Assembly: GCF_002904335.1 (NCBI RefSeq) | Contig: NZ_PPHF01000043.1 | Span: 1-33,952, forward strand | Reading direction: 5' to 3' | Source: Amycolatopsis sp. CA-126428 | GTDB lineage: Bacteria > Actinomycetota > Actinomycetes > Mycobacteriales > Pseudonocardiaceae | Length of the DNA stretch: 33,952 nucleotides | In this document: positions 1 to 6,882 of the stretch, piece by piece | How positions within the stretch are numbered: the first letter of the stretch is position 1 | Layout of the letters: the number at the start of each line of letters is the position of its first letter | Translations under genes and position numbers: made by a program | Notes under the pieces: model-generated | Told to the model about the DNA's origin: nothing | The model's database searches: none | What the model saw: only the letters and a program-made list of their open reading frames with translations

Positions 1-44
1 CTCTCGGTGAGCAGGTTGTCCAGGGCGGGGGACTGCTCGGTCAT
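1..44 (-). CDS. acs: Acetyl-CoA synthetase, N-terminal tip only
   Basis: Only the first 14 codons are inside the window, reading MTEQSPALDNLLTE on the minus strand from an ATG at 44..42. A clear ribosome site (AGGAGG, complement of 55-60) lies 10 nt upstream. The peptide resembles the start of actinobacterial acetate-CoA ligases, which activate acetate to acetyl-CoA with ATP in the cytoplasm. Synteny fits: acs (Rv3667) lies close to the Rv3660c-Rv3662c genes in mycobacteria, and homologues of those genes are in this window. With so few residues the name is an inference from context plus N-terminal style; the reading frame itself is well supported. Confidence 0.45.
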   Translation of the reverse strand, partial: MTEQSPALDNLLTE

Positions 45-144
45 GGTTGCAAGGCCTCCTGTAGTGCGCCGACATGACGGCTAGCGGCACGCTAGCGACG
101 TTAGTCCGCCTTGTAAAAGGTTGCACCCACGTGACCCGGCCGGT

Positions 145-747
145 TCACCGTGCCCAGCGAGACCCGGTGACTAAGCGTTCGTTCAGCCGGGCCTTGGCGG
201 CCGGCCACTCCGGCGCCAGCATCGAATAGAGGACGGTGTCGCGCGACGAGCCGTCCGGCCGGATCCGGTGCGCCCGCAGCACGCCTTCGCGAAGCGCGCC
301 AAGCCGTTCGATGGCGCGTTGCGAGCGGAGGTTGCGGATGTCGGTCTCCCACGCGACCCGTTGCGCGCCAAGGGTTTCGAACGCGTGTGTCAGCAGGAGC
401 AGCTTCGACTCGGTGTTCAGTCCGGTGCGCTGCCAGTCCGCGCCGATCCACGTGTGCCCGATCGACAGGATCCGGTGCTTCTCGACGACCTGGTAGTACG
501 ACGTCGTGCCCGCGACGCGGCCGGAGGCGACGTCGATCTGCGCGAAGGGCCGGCGATCGGGGTCGGCGAGCGCCTGCTCGACCATCCGCTCGGCGGCGGG
601 AAGATCCCCCGGCTGACGGATGCTCAGCCACGCCCAGATGCCCGGGTCGGTGCCGGCCTCGAACAGGCCCTTGGCGTGCTCCGGTGTCAGGGGCTCCAGG
701 CGGACGTGCTCGCCGGAGAGGGTCGGTCGCGTGGTCCAGTCGCTCAC
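145..747 (-). CDS. GNAT-family N-acetyltransferase (RimJ/RimL type)
   Basis: A 200-residue protein that would transfer acetyl from acetyl-CoA to an amine; the substrate is unknown. The N-terminal strand reads RPTLSGEHVRLEPLTPEHA, typical of the RimJ/RimL branch. The middle carries a TGLNTESKLLLLTHAFE segment at the acetyl-CoA loop and helix, followed by NLRSQRAIERLGALREGVLR, the usual Asn and 'E+LG' motif. The GTG at 747 was chosen over an upstream in-frame GTG at 813. Homology begins there, and a TACGGT hexamer (complement of 754-759) ends 6 nt before it, which would give a leaderless transcript. The upstream GTG has no ribosome site. The gene is divergent from the phosphoribosyltransferase at 861. 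Confidence 0.82.
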   Translation of the reverse strand: MSDWTTRPTLSGEHVRLEPLTPEHAKGLFEAGTDPGIWAWLSIRQPGDLPAAERMVEQALADPDRRPFAQIDVASGRVAGTTSYYQVVEKHRILSIGHTWIGADWQRTGLNTESKLLLLTHAFETLGAQRVAWETDIRNLRSQRAIERLGALREGVLRAHRIRPDGSSRDTVLYSMLAPEWPAAKARLNERLVTGSRWAR

Positions 748-860
748 GTGCCCACCGTAAGTCGGCCAGTGGCCGCTCAGGATAGCCAATTTCTGATCAT
801 TTTCAGAGACCACTTGCGGGTTGCCTATGCTCGGCTGACCACCACGGAAGGGCGGGCTCG

Positions 861-1358
861 ATGGCCGAAGAGCGGGAAGAGCTGAGCTGGGAGCTGTTCG
901 GCACGGCGAGCCGTGAACTGGCTCACACCATCGCCGAAGACGGCTTCGCGCCGGACCTCATCCTCTCGATCGCGCGCGGCGGGCTGTTCGTCGCCGGCGC
1001 GCTCGGCTACGCGCTCGACGTGAAGAACCTGCACGTCATGAACGTCGAGTTCTACACCGGCGTCGACCAGCGCCTCGACCTGCCGGTGATGCTGCCGCCG
1101 GTGCCCAACGTCGTGGACCTGACGAGCAAGAAGGTGCTGATCGCCGACGACGTCGCCGACACCGGCGCCACGCTCAAGCTGGTCCGCGACTACTGCCTCG
1201 AGCACGTCGCCGAGGTGCGCTCGGCTGTCATCTACGAAAAGCCGCACTCGACGGTCAAGTGCGAGTACGTCTGGCGGCGCACCGGCAAGTGGATCAACTT
1301 CCCGTGGTCGGTACTGCCGCCCGTGGTCACCCGCGAAGGACAGGTGCTCGACGCATGA
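861..1358 (+). CDS. Phosphoribosyltransferase-domain protein
   Basis: A 165-residue cytoplasmic protein with the type I phosphoribosyltransferase fold. It carries the PRPP-binding loop VLIADDVADTGATL at about residues 93-106 and an early RGG loop (SIARGGLFVAG, about residues 36-46). The family transfers phosphoribose from PRPP to purine bases (Gpt/Xpt-like), but many actinobacterial members of this short form are uncharacterised, so the base is not assigned. The start has GGAAGGGC about 6 nt upstream of ATG. Its TGA overlaps the next ATG (ATGA at 1355-1358), so the two genes are probably translationally coupled. Confidence 0.8.
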   Translation: MAEEREELSWELFGTASRELAHTIAEDGFAPDLILSIARGGLFVAGALGYALDVKNLHVMNVEFYTGVDQRLDLPVMLPPVPNVVDLTSKKVLIADDVADTGATLKLVRDYCLEHVAEVRSAVIYEKPHSTVKCEYVWRRTGKWINFPWSVLPPVVTREGQVLDA

Positions 1359-2077
1359 CCGACCCGCTGAAGCCCCTCCTCGACCTCGAAGGCGTCGCGG
1401 CGGCGGCGAAGTCCGCGCAGGACGCGGTGTTCGCGGTCCACCGCCTCCCGGCGAACCTCCGCGGCGGCGCGGCGACGGCGGCCGAAGCGTCCGTGCGGGC
1501 CGCCCGCGCGTCGGCCGGCATCGAAGGCGCCAACCCGGAACTGCCCGCCGACGGGACGGTCGACGACCCCGTCCTCGCCGGCGCGCTGCGCGTCGCGGAG
1601 ACCCTCGAAACGCTGCTCCCGACCTGGCGCCGCGCCCCGCTGCAGGCGTTGGCGCGCCTGCACGTCCTGGCCGCGGCGGACCTCGTCGACGACCTGGACG
1701 CGTTGGGGCGCCCGCATTCCGGCGGCGGCCGTCTCGAACTGCTCGCCCAGCTGGTGACCGGAGCGACGTCGGTGCCGGGGCCGGTCCTGACCGCGGTCGT
1801 GCACGGGGAACTGCTGGCGCTCAAACCGTTCGGCAGCGCGGACGGCGTCGTGGCGCGCGCGGCCGCCCGCCTGACGATGGTCGCGACCGGGCTGGACCCG
1901 AAGTCGTTGAGCGTTCCGGAAGTTGCTTTCTTCCGCCGGGTGCCGCGTTATCTCGAAGCGGCCGAGGGTTTCGCGAGCGGGACGCCCGAAGGCGTACGCG
2001 CGTGGCTGCTTTTCTGCTGCGAAGCGTTCGAAGCGGGTGCGCGCGAAGCGAAGAGCATCTCGGACGCGGCCTCTTAA
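1355..2077 (+). CDS. Degenerate Fic-like protein (Rv3662c-like 'oxidoreductase' family)
   Basis: A 240-residue, mostly helical, Ala-rich protein. The N-terminal half holds AAEASVRAARASAGIEGANP, like the inhibitory or substrate helix of Fic proteins. The second half has HGELLALKPFGSADGVVAR at about residues 148-166, which lines up with the Fic catalytic motif HxFx(D/E)GNGRxxR. The His and Phe region is kept, but the Asn of GNGR is replaced (ADGVVAR), so AMP-transfer activity is doubtful. Databases often label this actinobacterial family 'oxidoreductase' without support. It resembles the gene next to the HAD/Ssd locus in mycobacteria. It starts inside the upstream stop codon, and its TAA overlaps the convergent ArsR stop by 4 nt (TTAA at 2074-2077). 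Confidence 0.6.
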   Translation: MTDPLKPLLDLEGVAAAAKSAQDAVFAVHRLPANLRGGAATAAEASVRAARASAGIEGANPELPADGTVDDPVLAGALRVAETLETLLPTWRRAPLQALARLHVLAAADLVDDLDALGRPHSGGGRLELLAQLVTGATSVPGPVLTAVVHGELLALKPFGSADGVVARAAARLTMVATGLDPKSLSVPEVAFFRRVPRYLEAAEGFASGTPEGVRAWLLFCCEAFEAGAREAKSISDAAS

Positions 2078-2379
2078 GACAGGACCGCGTTCAGCAAGCC
2101 CGGGAACCGCTTCTCCAGATCGTCGCGCCGCAGCACGATCCACCGCCGCCGGCCTTCCACGTTCGTCGTCGTCAACCCGGCTTCGCGCAGCACGCGCCAG
2201 TGGTGCGAAAGCGTCGCGGCGGTGATGTCGACGTCGTACTCCTCGAGCGCGCAGCTGCGCGGCTCGGTCTCCTGCGACAGCTCGCGGACGATCTCGAGGC
2301 GCACAGGATCGGCGAGCGCCTGCAGCACCGTCACGATCTCGATCGCGTCGCGCGCCGGCTGGGGCAGCGTCCTGGCCAC
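2074..2379 (-). CDS. ArsR-family winged-helix repressor
   Basis: A protein of about 101 residues. The pattern is LADPVRLEIVRELSQ (helix 2), then ATLSHHWRVLREAGL as recognition helix and RRRWIVLRRDDLEKRFPG as wing and last helix, which is the ArsR/SmtB-like helix-turn-helix used to shut off adjacent transport genes. No CXC-type metal site is present, so the ligand is probably organic or redox. I chose the GTG at 2379 because GGGAGG sits 5 nt upstream; an in-frame ATG at 2403 adds eight residues but has no ribosome site. The gene is divergent from the MFS exporter, which it probably controls. Confidence 0.8.
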   Translation of the reverse strand: MARTLPQPARDAIEIVTVLQALADPVRLEIVRELSQETEPRSCALEEYDVDITAATLSHHWRVLREAGLTTTNVEGRRRWIVLRRDDLEKRFPGLLNAVLS

Positions 2380-2400
2380 CGCGGCCTCCCAACACTTGGA

Positions 2401-2469
2401 CATTTTGACAACGATCGAAGTATAGCTCCATGATGACCGTATGACGATTCGACGATCATCTAATGATCG
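2401..2469. promoter_or_regulatory. Overlapping divergent promoters and palindromic operator between arsR and MFS genes
   Basis: Plus strand: TTGACA at 2405-2410, 18-nt spacer, CATGAT at 2429-2434, which places transcription start at about 2441, the MFS ATG (leaderless). Minus strand: TATACT (complement of 2419-2424) with TCGTCA (complement of 2442-2447) 17 nt upstream, reading into arsR. A perfect inverted repeat, CGATCAT-CTA-ATGATCG, lies at 2453-2469 over the MFS start region and just upstream of the arsR -35. It is the likely repressor site. Sequences are seen; function is inferred. Confidence 0.55.
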
Positions 2470-3646
2470 GCTGGGGGTCCTGCTCGTCCTCGCGGTCGGC
2501 ACGTTCACCGTCGGCACCGACGGGTTCGTGCTCAACGGCCTGCTGCCGATCATCGCCGCCGACCTGCGGGTCACCGAATCCGTCGCGGGCCAGCTCGCCA
2601 CGGTCTTCGCTTTGACGTACGCGATCGCGTCGCCGCTCATCGCCGCGTTCACCGGCACCTGGGACCGCCGGTGGGTGCTGGCGGGCGGCATGGTGCTGTT
2701 CACCGTCGGCATGGCGGGCCAGGCGCTCGGCACGTCGTTCGCCGTGGTCGCCCTCGCCCGGCTGGTCGCCGCGGTCGGCGCGGCCGCGTTCCAGTCCAAC
2801 GCCTACGTCCTCGCCGGTGCGTTGTCCTCCGACGAGCGGCGGGGCCGGGCGCTGGCCACGGTCGCCGCCGGCATGAGCGTGTCGACGGTGCTCGGCGTGC
2901 CGATCGGGGTGCTGGCCGGGACGTGGTTCGGCTGGCGGGCGGTGATGTGGGGCATCGGCGTGGTGGCGGTCGTCGTCGCGGCGCTGATCCCGATCATCCC
3001 CGAGGTCCGCGTGCCCGCGGCGGGGCTGCGGGAGCGGCTGGCCGTCGTCGTGCGCCCGGCCGTGGCCCGGGTCCTGCTGGTGACGGTCCTCGGCACGCTC
3101 GCCGGGTTCACCGTCTTCGTCTACCTCCCGGTGCTGGTGGCGCCGGTGGCGAGCGGTGCCGTGCTGTCGTGGGTGCTGGTCGGGTTCGGGCTCGGCCAGC
3201 TCGCCGGGACGACGGTCACCGGCCGGGCCACCGACCGCCTCGGCCCCGGGCGCGTCCGCGCGTTTTCGCTGGCCGGTGTGGCGGTCGTGCTGGCCGTCGT
3301 GGACCTCGCGGTGCTGTCCCTGCCCGGCGCCCTGCTGTTCGCGCTCTTCGCCGGGGCGTTCGGCGGGATGCTGATGGTGCCGCAGCAGCACCGGCTCTTC
3401 ACGATCGCGCCGGACGTCCCGACCGTGGCGCTCGGCGTGAACGGCTCGGCGATCTACGTCGGCGGCGCGCTCGGTTCGGCGCTCGGCGGCGTCGTCCTCG
3501 CCGCCGCGGGCCCGTCGTGGATCGGCCCCGCCGGCGCGCTCGCCGCCGTCGCCGCGCTCGCGCTGTGCGTCAACCGGACAGCTTCGCCGACCACTTCTCT
3601 TCGATCCGCCCGAACCGCCACACCGCCAGCGCGACGACCCACGTGA
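2441..3646 (+). CDS. MFS exporter, DHA1 (drug:H+ antiporter) type
   Basis: A 401-residue inner-membrane protein with about 12 hydrophobic segments. It starts with LGVLLVLAVGTFTVGTDGFV, the usual TM1 with the conserved 'GTDxF' turn of AraJ/Cmx-like exporters. The TM2-3 loop has TGTWDRRWVL (motif A variant), TM4 has the LARLVAAVGAAAF Arg, and TM5 has GVPIGVLAGTWFGWR (antiporter motif C region). The substrate is unknown; small drugs or sugars are usual for the family. There is no ribosome site before ATG 2441, and the promoter spacing indicates a leaderless message. The pairing with a divergent ArsR regulator suggests inducible efflux. Its last 77 nt overlap the convergent nickel permease. Confidence 0.85.
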   Translation: MTIRRSSNDRLGVLLVLAVGTFTVGTDGFVLNGLLPIIAADLRVTESVAGQLATVFALTYAIASPLIAAFTGTWDRRWVLAGGMVLFTVGMAGQALGTSFAVVALARLVAAVGAAAFQSNAYVLAGALSSDERRGRALATVAAGMSVSTVLGVPIGVLAGTWFGWRAVMWGIGVVAVVVAALIPIIPEVRVPAAGLRERLAVVVRPAVARVLLVTVLGTLAGFTVFVYLPVLVAPVASGAVLSWVLVGFGLGQLAGTTVTGRATDRLGPGRVRAFSLAGVAVVLAVVDLAVLSLPGALLFALFAGAFGGMLMVPQQHRLFTIAPDVPTVALGVNGSAIYVGGALGSALGGVVLAAAGPSWIGPAGALAAVAALALCVNRTASPTTSLRSARTATPPARRPT

Positions 3647-4661
3647 GCACGAACAACCCGACGATCCCGAAGCCGACGTAGTCCAGGTTCACCGAAGCGA
3701 TCGCGGCCAGCGGCCCGCTCGTGATGGCCAGCTTCTCGGCGAGGATCGACACCAGCTCGATGGTCCCGATGAGCAGCGCCACCGCGACCGACAGCGCGGT
3801 CACCGTGATGTTGTAGAAGATCTTGCGCACCGGCTTCGCGAACGCCCAGCCGTAGGCGAAGTTCATGAAGCAGCCGTCCACGGTGTCGAACAGGGTCATC
3901 CCGGCGGCGAACAGGATCGGCAGCACGAGGATCGCGTACCAGGGCAGCGCGAACGTCGCGGCGCCCGCGGCCAGCACGAGCAGCCCGATTTCGGTCGCGG
4001 TGTCGAAGCCCAGCCCGAACAGCAGCCCGACCGGGTAGATGTGCCACGGCTTGCGCACGGCCTTCGTCGCGCCGCGCAGCAGCCGGTTCAGCAGGCCGCG
4101 GTTGTCCAGCTGGTGTTCCAGAGCGGCTTCGTCGAACTCGCCCCGGCGCATCTGCCGGAAGACCCGCAGGATCCCGACGAGCACCACGAGGTTCAGGATC
4201 GCGATCACGTAGAGGAACACGCCGGACACCGACGTCCCGATCACGCCGGTGGCCTGGTGCAACGCCGACGAGCCGTCCTCGACCTGCCCGGCCAGCGCGC
4301 GGACACCGAGGGACAGCAGCAGGCACAGCGCGAAGACGATCGTCGAGTGCCCCAGCGAGAACCAGAACCCGACCGACAGCGGCCGGTGGCCGTCGGCCAT
4401 CAGCTTGCGCGTGGTGTTGTCGATCGCGGCGATGTGGTCGGCGTCGAACGCGTGCCGCATGCCGAGCGTGAACGCCGTGACACCCAGCCCGATCCCGAAC
4501 ACGCCGGACGCGCCCAGCGCGTAGTGGTGCGGCGCGACGAACGCCGTGAGCACGCCCCAGCCCACGACGTTCAGCAGCAGGATGAACCCGGCCATCCCGC
4601 CGATCGACATCCACTCGCGACGCGAAAGCCCGCGCCGCGAGTCCTCCGTCTCGGCCGCCAT
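3570..4661 (-). CDS. Nickel/cobalt permease, NiCoT (HoxN/NixA) family
   Basis: A 363-residue integral membrane protein that imports Ni2+ or Co2+. All NiCoT signatures are present: HAFDADHIAAIDNTTRKLM in TM2 (about residues 70-88), GFWFSLGHSTIVFA (about residues 98-111), LGFDTATEIGLL (about residues 213-224) and GMTLFDTVDGCFMNFAYGWA (about residues 249-268). The first His-Asp-His cluster is the metal selectivity site in this family. The ATG at 4661 has AGAGGGAAGG upstream. No urease or hydrogenase gene is in the window, so which enzyme uses the metal is unknown. A palindrome lies 16 nt upstream, and the 3' end overlaps the MFS gene by 77 nt. Confidence 0.92.
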   Translation of the reverse strand: MAAETEDSRRGLSRREWMSIGGMAGFILLLNVVGWGVLTAFVAPHHYALGASGVFGIGLGVTAFTLGMRHAFDADHIAAIDNTTRKLMADGHRPLSVGFWFSLGHSTIVFALCLLLSLGVRALAGQVEDGSSALHQATGVIGTSVSGVFLYVIAILNLVVLVGILRVFRQMRRGEFDEAALEHQLDNRGLLNRLLRGATKAVRKPWHIYPVGLLFGLGFDTATEIGLLVLAAGAATFALPWYAILVLPILFAAGMTLFDTVDGCFMNFAYGWAFAKPVRKIFYNITVTALSVAVALLIGTIELVSILAEKLAITSGPLAAIASVNLDYVGFGIVGLFVLTWVVALAVWRFGRIEEKWSAKLSG

Positions 4662-4676
4662 CGCGCACCCGCCTTC

Positions 4677-4714
4677 CCTCTCATCTGAGAGGTTAGACAG
4701 GTGAACAGATGAGA
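4677..4714. promoter_or_regulatory. Palindromic putative operator upstream of the nickel permease
   Basis: A perfect inverted repeat, CCTCTCA-TC-TGAGAGG, occupies 4677-4692. A second, wider one pairs TCTCATCTG (4679-4687) with CAGATGAGA (4706-4714). The element sits between the murQ stop (4717) and the permease start (4661), over a TAACCT -10-like hexamer (complement of 4690-4695). It does not match the Streptomyces Nur box (TTGCAA-N5-TTGCAA). A metal-responsive operator is the favoured reading; a short attenuator hairpin in the mRNA is the alternative. Confidence 0.45.
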
Positions 4715-4716
4715 AG

Positions 4717-5643
4717 CTAGCTCGCTCGCACCCGAAGTGTGTCCAACGCCTTCCGCACGTGCCCGCCCGACGCGTGCAAAGCCTTCGCGGCGCTCTTGAC
4801 GTCCTCGCCGGACAGCAAGTGCACCAGCGCCACCTTGAGGTCGCCCCCGGCCTCGGTGAGCGCGTCCGAGCAGTCCGCCATCGTCATCCCGGTGGCTTCC
4901 TGCAGGATCCGGATGGTCCGGCCGCGCAGCTTCGCGTTCGTCGCCCGCATGCTGACCATCAGGTTGGAGTAGGTCCGGCCCAGCTTGATCATCGTCGCGG
5001 TGGAGAACGACGTGAGGATCATCTTCTGCGCCGTGCCCGCCTTCATCCGGGTCGAGCCGGCGATCGCCTCCGGCCCGGTGTCGACGGCGATGAGGACGTC
5101 CACCCCAGCCGGCTTCGCGGCCTTCGCGTTGCCCGAGACCAGCCCGGTCCGGGCGCCTTGGCGCGACGCCGCGACCAGCGCACCCAGCACGTACGGCGTC
5201 CTGCCCGACGCCGTCAGCCCCAGCACGAAGTCACCCGGCTGCACCATCGCGGCCATCTCGGCAGCTCCGGCCGCCGAGTCGTCCTCCGCGTTTTCGACGG
5301 CCTGGCGCAGCGCGCGCTCGCCGCCGGCGTGGTGCGCGATGAACCAGTCGCCCGGCACGTTGAACGTCGGCACCAGCTCGGCCGCGTCCAAGGTGGCCAG
5401 CCGCCCGGACGTGCCCGCGCCGACGTAGTGCACCCGGCCCCCGGCCCGCAGGGCGTCCACCGCGTAGTCCACCGCGTGCGCCAGCTGGGGCAGCACCGCG
5501 GCGACGGCACCGGGGACCGTGCGGTCCTCGGCGTTGATCGCGCCCAGGATCCCCGCGGTGGACATCAGGTCGATGTCCTTGGTGCGGGGATTGCGGGTCT
5601 CGGTCGGCGAATCGACGTGCACCGCCTGCACGGGGACGGTCAT
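4717..5643 (-). CDS. murQ: N-acetylmuramic acid 6-phosphate etherase
   Basis: About 308 residues. MurQ splits the lactyl ether of MurNAc-6-phosphate to give GlcNAc-6-phosphate and D-lactate in the cytoplasm, a step of cell-wall recycling. The diagnostic N-terminal block SPTETRNPRTKDIDLMST is present, followed by the SIS sugar-phosphate fold with VGAGTSGRLATLDAAEL (about residues 74-90), GLTASGRTPYVLGAL and GSTRMKAGTAQKMIL. These are canonical for the family. The second of two adjacent ATGs (5643) has GAGG 6 nt upstream; ATG 5646 and an ATG at 5670 that overlaps the murR stop (TAATG) are alternatives. It follows murR and is surely co-transcribed with it. Confidence 0.93.
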   Translation of the reverse strand: MTVPVQAVHVDSPTETRNPRTKDIDLMSTAGILGAINAEDRTVPGAVAAVLPQLAHAVDYAVDALRAGGRVHYVGAGTSGRLATLDAAELVPTFNVPGDWFIAHHAGGERALRQAVENAEDDSAAGAAEMAAMVQPGDFVLGLTASGRTPYVLGALVAASRQGARTGLVSGNAKAAKPAGVDVLIAVDTGPEAIAGSTRMKAGTAQKMILTSFSTATMIKLGRTYSNLMVSMRATNAKLRGRTIRILQEATGMTMADCSDALTEAGGDLKVALVHLLSGEDVKSAAKALHASGGHVRKALDTLRVRAS

Positions 5644-5669
5644 CATGCGCCTCACATTTTCTCCGGGCA

Positions 5670-6644
5670 TTACTTGCCGGTTTCCCGCGGACGGCGACGA
5701 CCGTCCGGCCTGACCCCCAAGCGGTGTGATCCGACCGCGTCCCTCGTCGCGTCCAGGGCGTTGACCGAGGCGTCCATGTGCCGCTGCGCGACCCCGATGA
5801 ACAGGCAGTCGATGACGGTGAGCTGGGCGATGCGGCTCGCCGTGGCGCCCGAACGGAAGGTGGTTTCCCGCGCCGCGGTCGTCAAAACGTGGTCGGAGAC
5901 CTCGGTGATGGGGGAACGCGGGAAGTTCGTCACGGCGATGGTGCTGGCGCCGTGCTCACGCGCCACGCGCAGCGCCTCGACGGTGTCGGTGGTCGCGCCG
6001 GTGTGCGAGACGCCGATCGCGACGTCACCGGGGCTCAGCACCGCGGCCGAGGTGAGCATGATGTGCGTGTCCGACCACGCGAAGCACACGCGGCCGATGC
6101 GGTGCAGCTTCTGCTGCAGGTCGGCGGCGACGAAGGCGCTGGCGCCCACGCCGTAGACGTCCACGCGGCCGGCGTTCGCGACGACCTGGATCACGCGCTC
6201 CAGCGTGGCGACGTCGAGCTGGTCCGCCGTCTCCTCGACGGCCCGCGCGTCGGCGAAGCTGACCTTGCCGATCACGGCGGCCAGGTCGTCCTCCGGACCG
6301 ATCTCGCCGCCGAGGTTGCGCGTGGTCCGGGCCTCGGTGCGCGCGGTGTCCGCGGCCAGCGCGATGCGCAGCTGCGGGTACCCGCCGACGCCGACGGCCT
6401 TGCAGAACCGGGTCACCGTGGTCTCGCTCGTGTTGGCGGCCAGGGCCACCTCGGTGATGCTGCGCCGCGCGACGTGCGCGGGGTCTTCCAGCACCACCTT
6501 GGCCACGCGCTGCTCGGCGCGGGCCAGGCCGGGGAGCAGCGACCGGATCCGCACCAGCGGGCTGGAGTCCGCGTCCCGTCCGGCCGTCTGGACCGATACG
6601 GGCTCGGACGGTGCCGGGCCGACTACGGATTCGGTATCACTCAT
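5670..6644 (-). CDS. murR: MurR/RpiR-family transcriptional regulator
   Basis: A 324-residue regulator. The N-terminal RpiR helix-turn-helix is RRSITEVALAANTSETTVTR, followed by FCKAVGVGGYPQLRIALA, the classic 'F-GF/Y-x-L+' pattern. The C-terminal SIS domain has VYGVGASAFVAADLQQKLHR and GVSHTGATTDTVEALRVA, which in MurR binds MurNAc-6-phosphate, so the repressor senses the substrate of the enzyme encoded next door. ATG 6644 is preceded by TAACTT (complement of 6652-6657) and TTGTCA (complement of 6675-6680) with a 17-nt spacer, so the message should start at the ATG. In-frame ATG 6671 is the alternative. The last base of its TAA is the first base of an ATG at 5670. Confidence 0.88.
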   Translation of the reverse strand: MSDTESVVGPAPSEPVSVQTAGRDADSSPLVRIRSLLPGLARAEQRVAKVVLEDPAHVARRSITEVALAANTSETTVTRFCKAVGVGGYPQLRIALAADTARTEARTTRNLGGEIGPEDDLAAVIGKVSFADARAVEETADQLDVATLERVIQVVANAGRVDVYGVGASAFVAADLQQKLHRIGRVCFAWSDTHIMLTSAAVLSPGDVAIGVSHTGATTDTVEALRVAREHGASTIAVTNFPRSPITEVSDHVLTTAARETTFRSGATASRIAQLTVIDCLFIGVAQRHMDASVNALDATRDAVGSHRLGVRPDGRRRPRETGK

Positions 6645-6813
6645 CGTCGGAAAGTTACTAACCGTTGGCATCTGTGACAAGGCTACCCACACCCTTCGGT
6701 CGGTTCGCAACCCGTCCGTGTCTGCGGATCTGGATTTGCGATTAATCACTGACCAGAAAGTCGCCAACCAGGTCGCCCTTGTTAACGAGGTCAAGCTAAC
6801 GACTTGGCAACTT
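6645..6813. promoter_or_regulatory. murR promoter with repeated AAGTYRCYAA motif
   Basis: This stretch is less GC-rich than its surroundings. It contains the murR promoter (TTGTCA, complement of 6675-6680; TAACTT, complement of 6652-6657). A degenerate 10-mer recurs three times: AAGTTACTAA at 6652-6661, overlapping the -10; AAGTCGCCAA at 6758-6767; and AAGTTGCCAA on the complement of 6804-6813. GTTAC(T)AAC and GATTAATC palindromes are also present. These are candidate MurR operators. The motif is read directly; its link to MurR is inferred from position. Confidence 0.5.
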
Positions 6814-6882
6814 AGTGTCGCGGTGCAAGCGGCAAGAAGACGGTAAATTCGGCCTCTTGGTCGACGTTCGGCGACCGACCCA

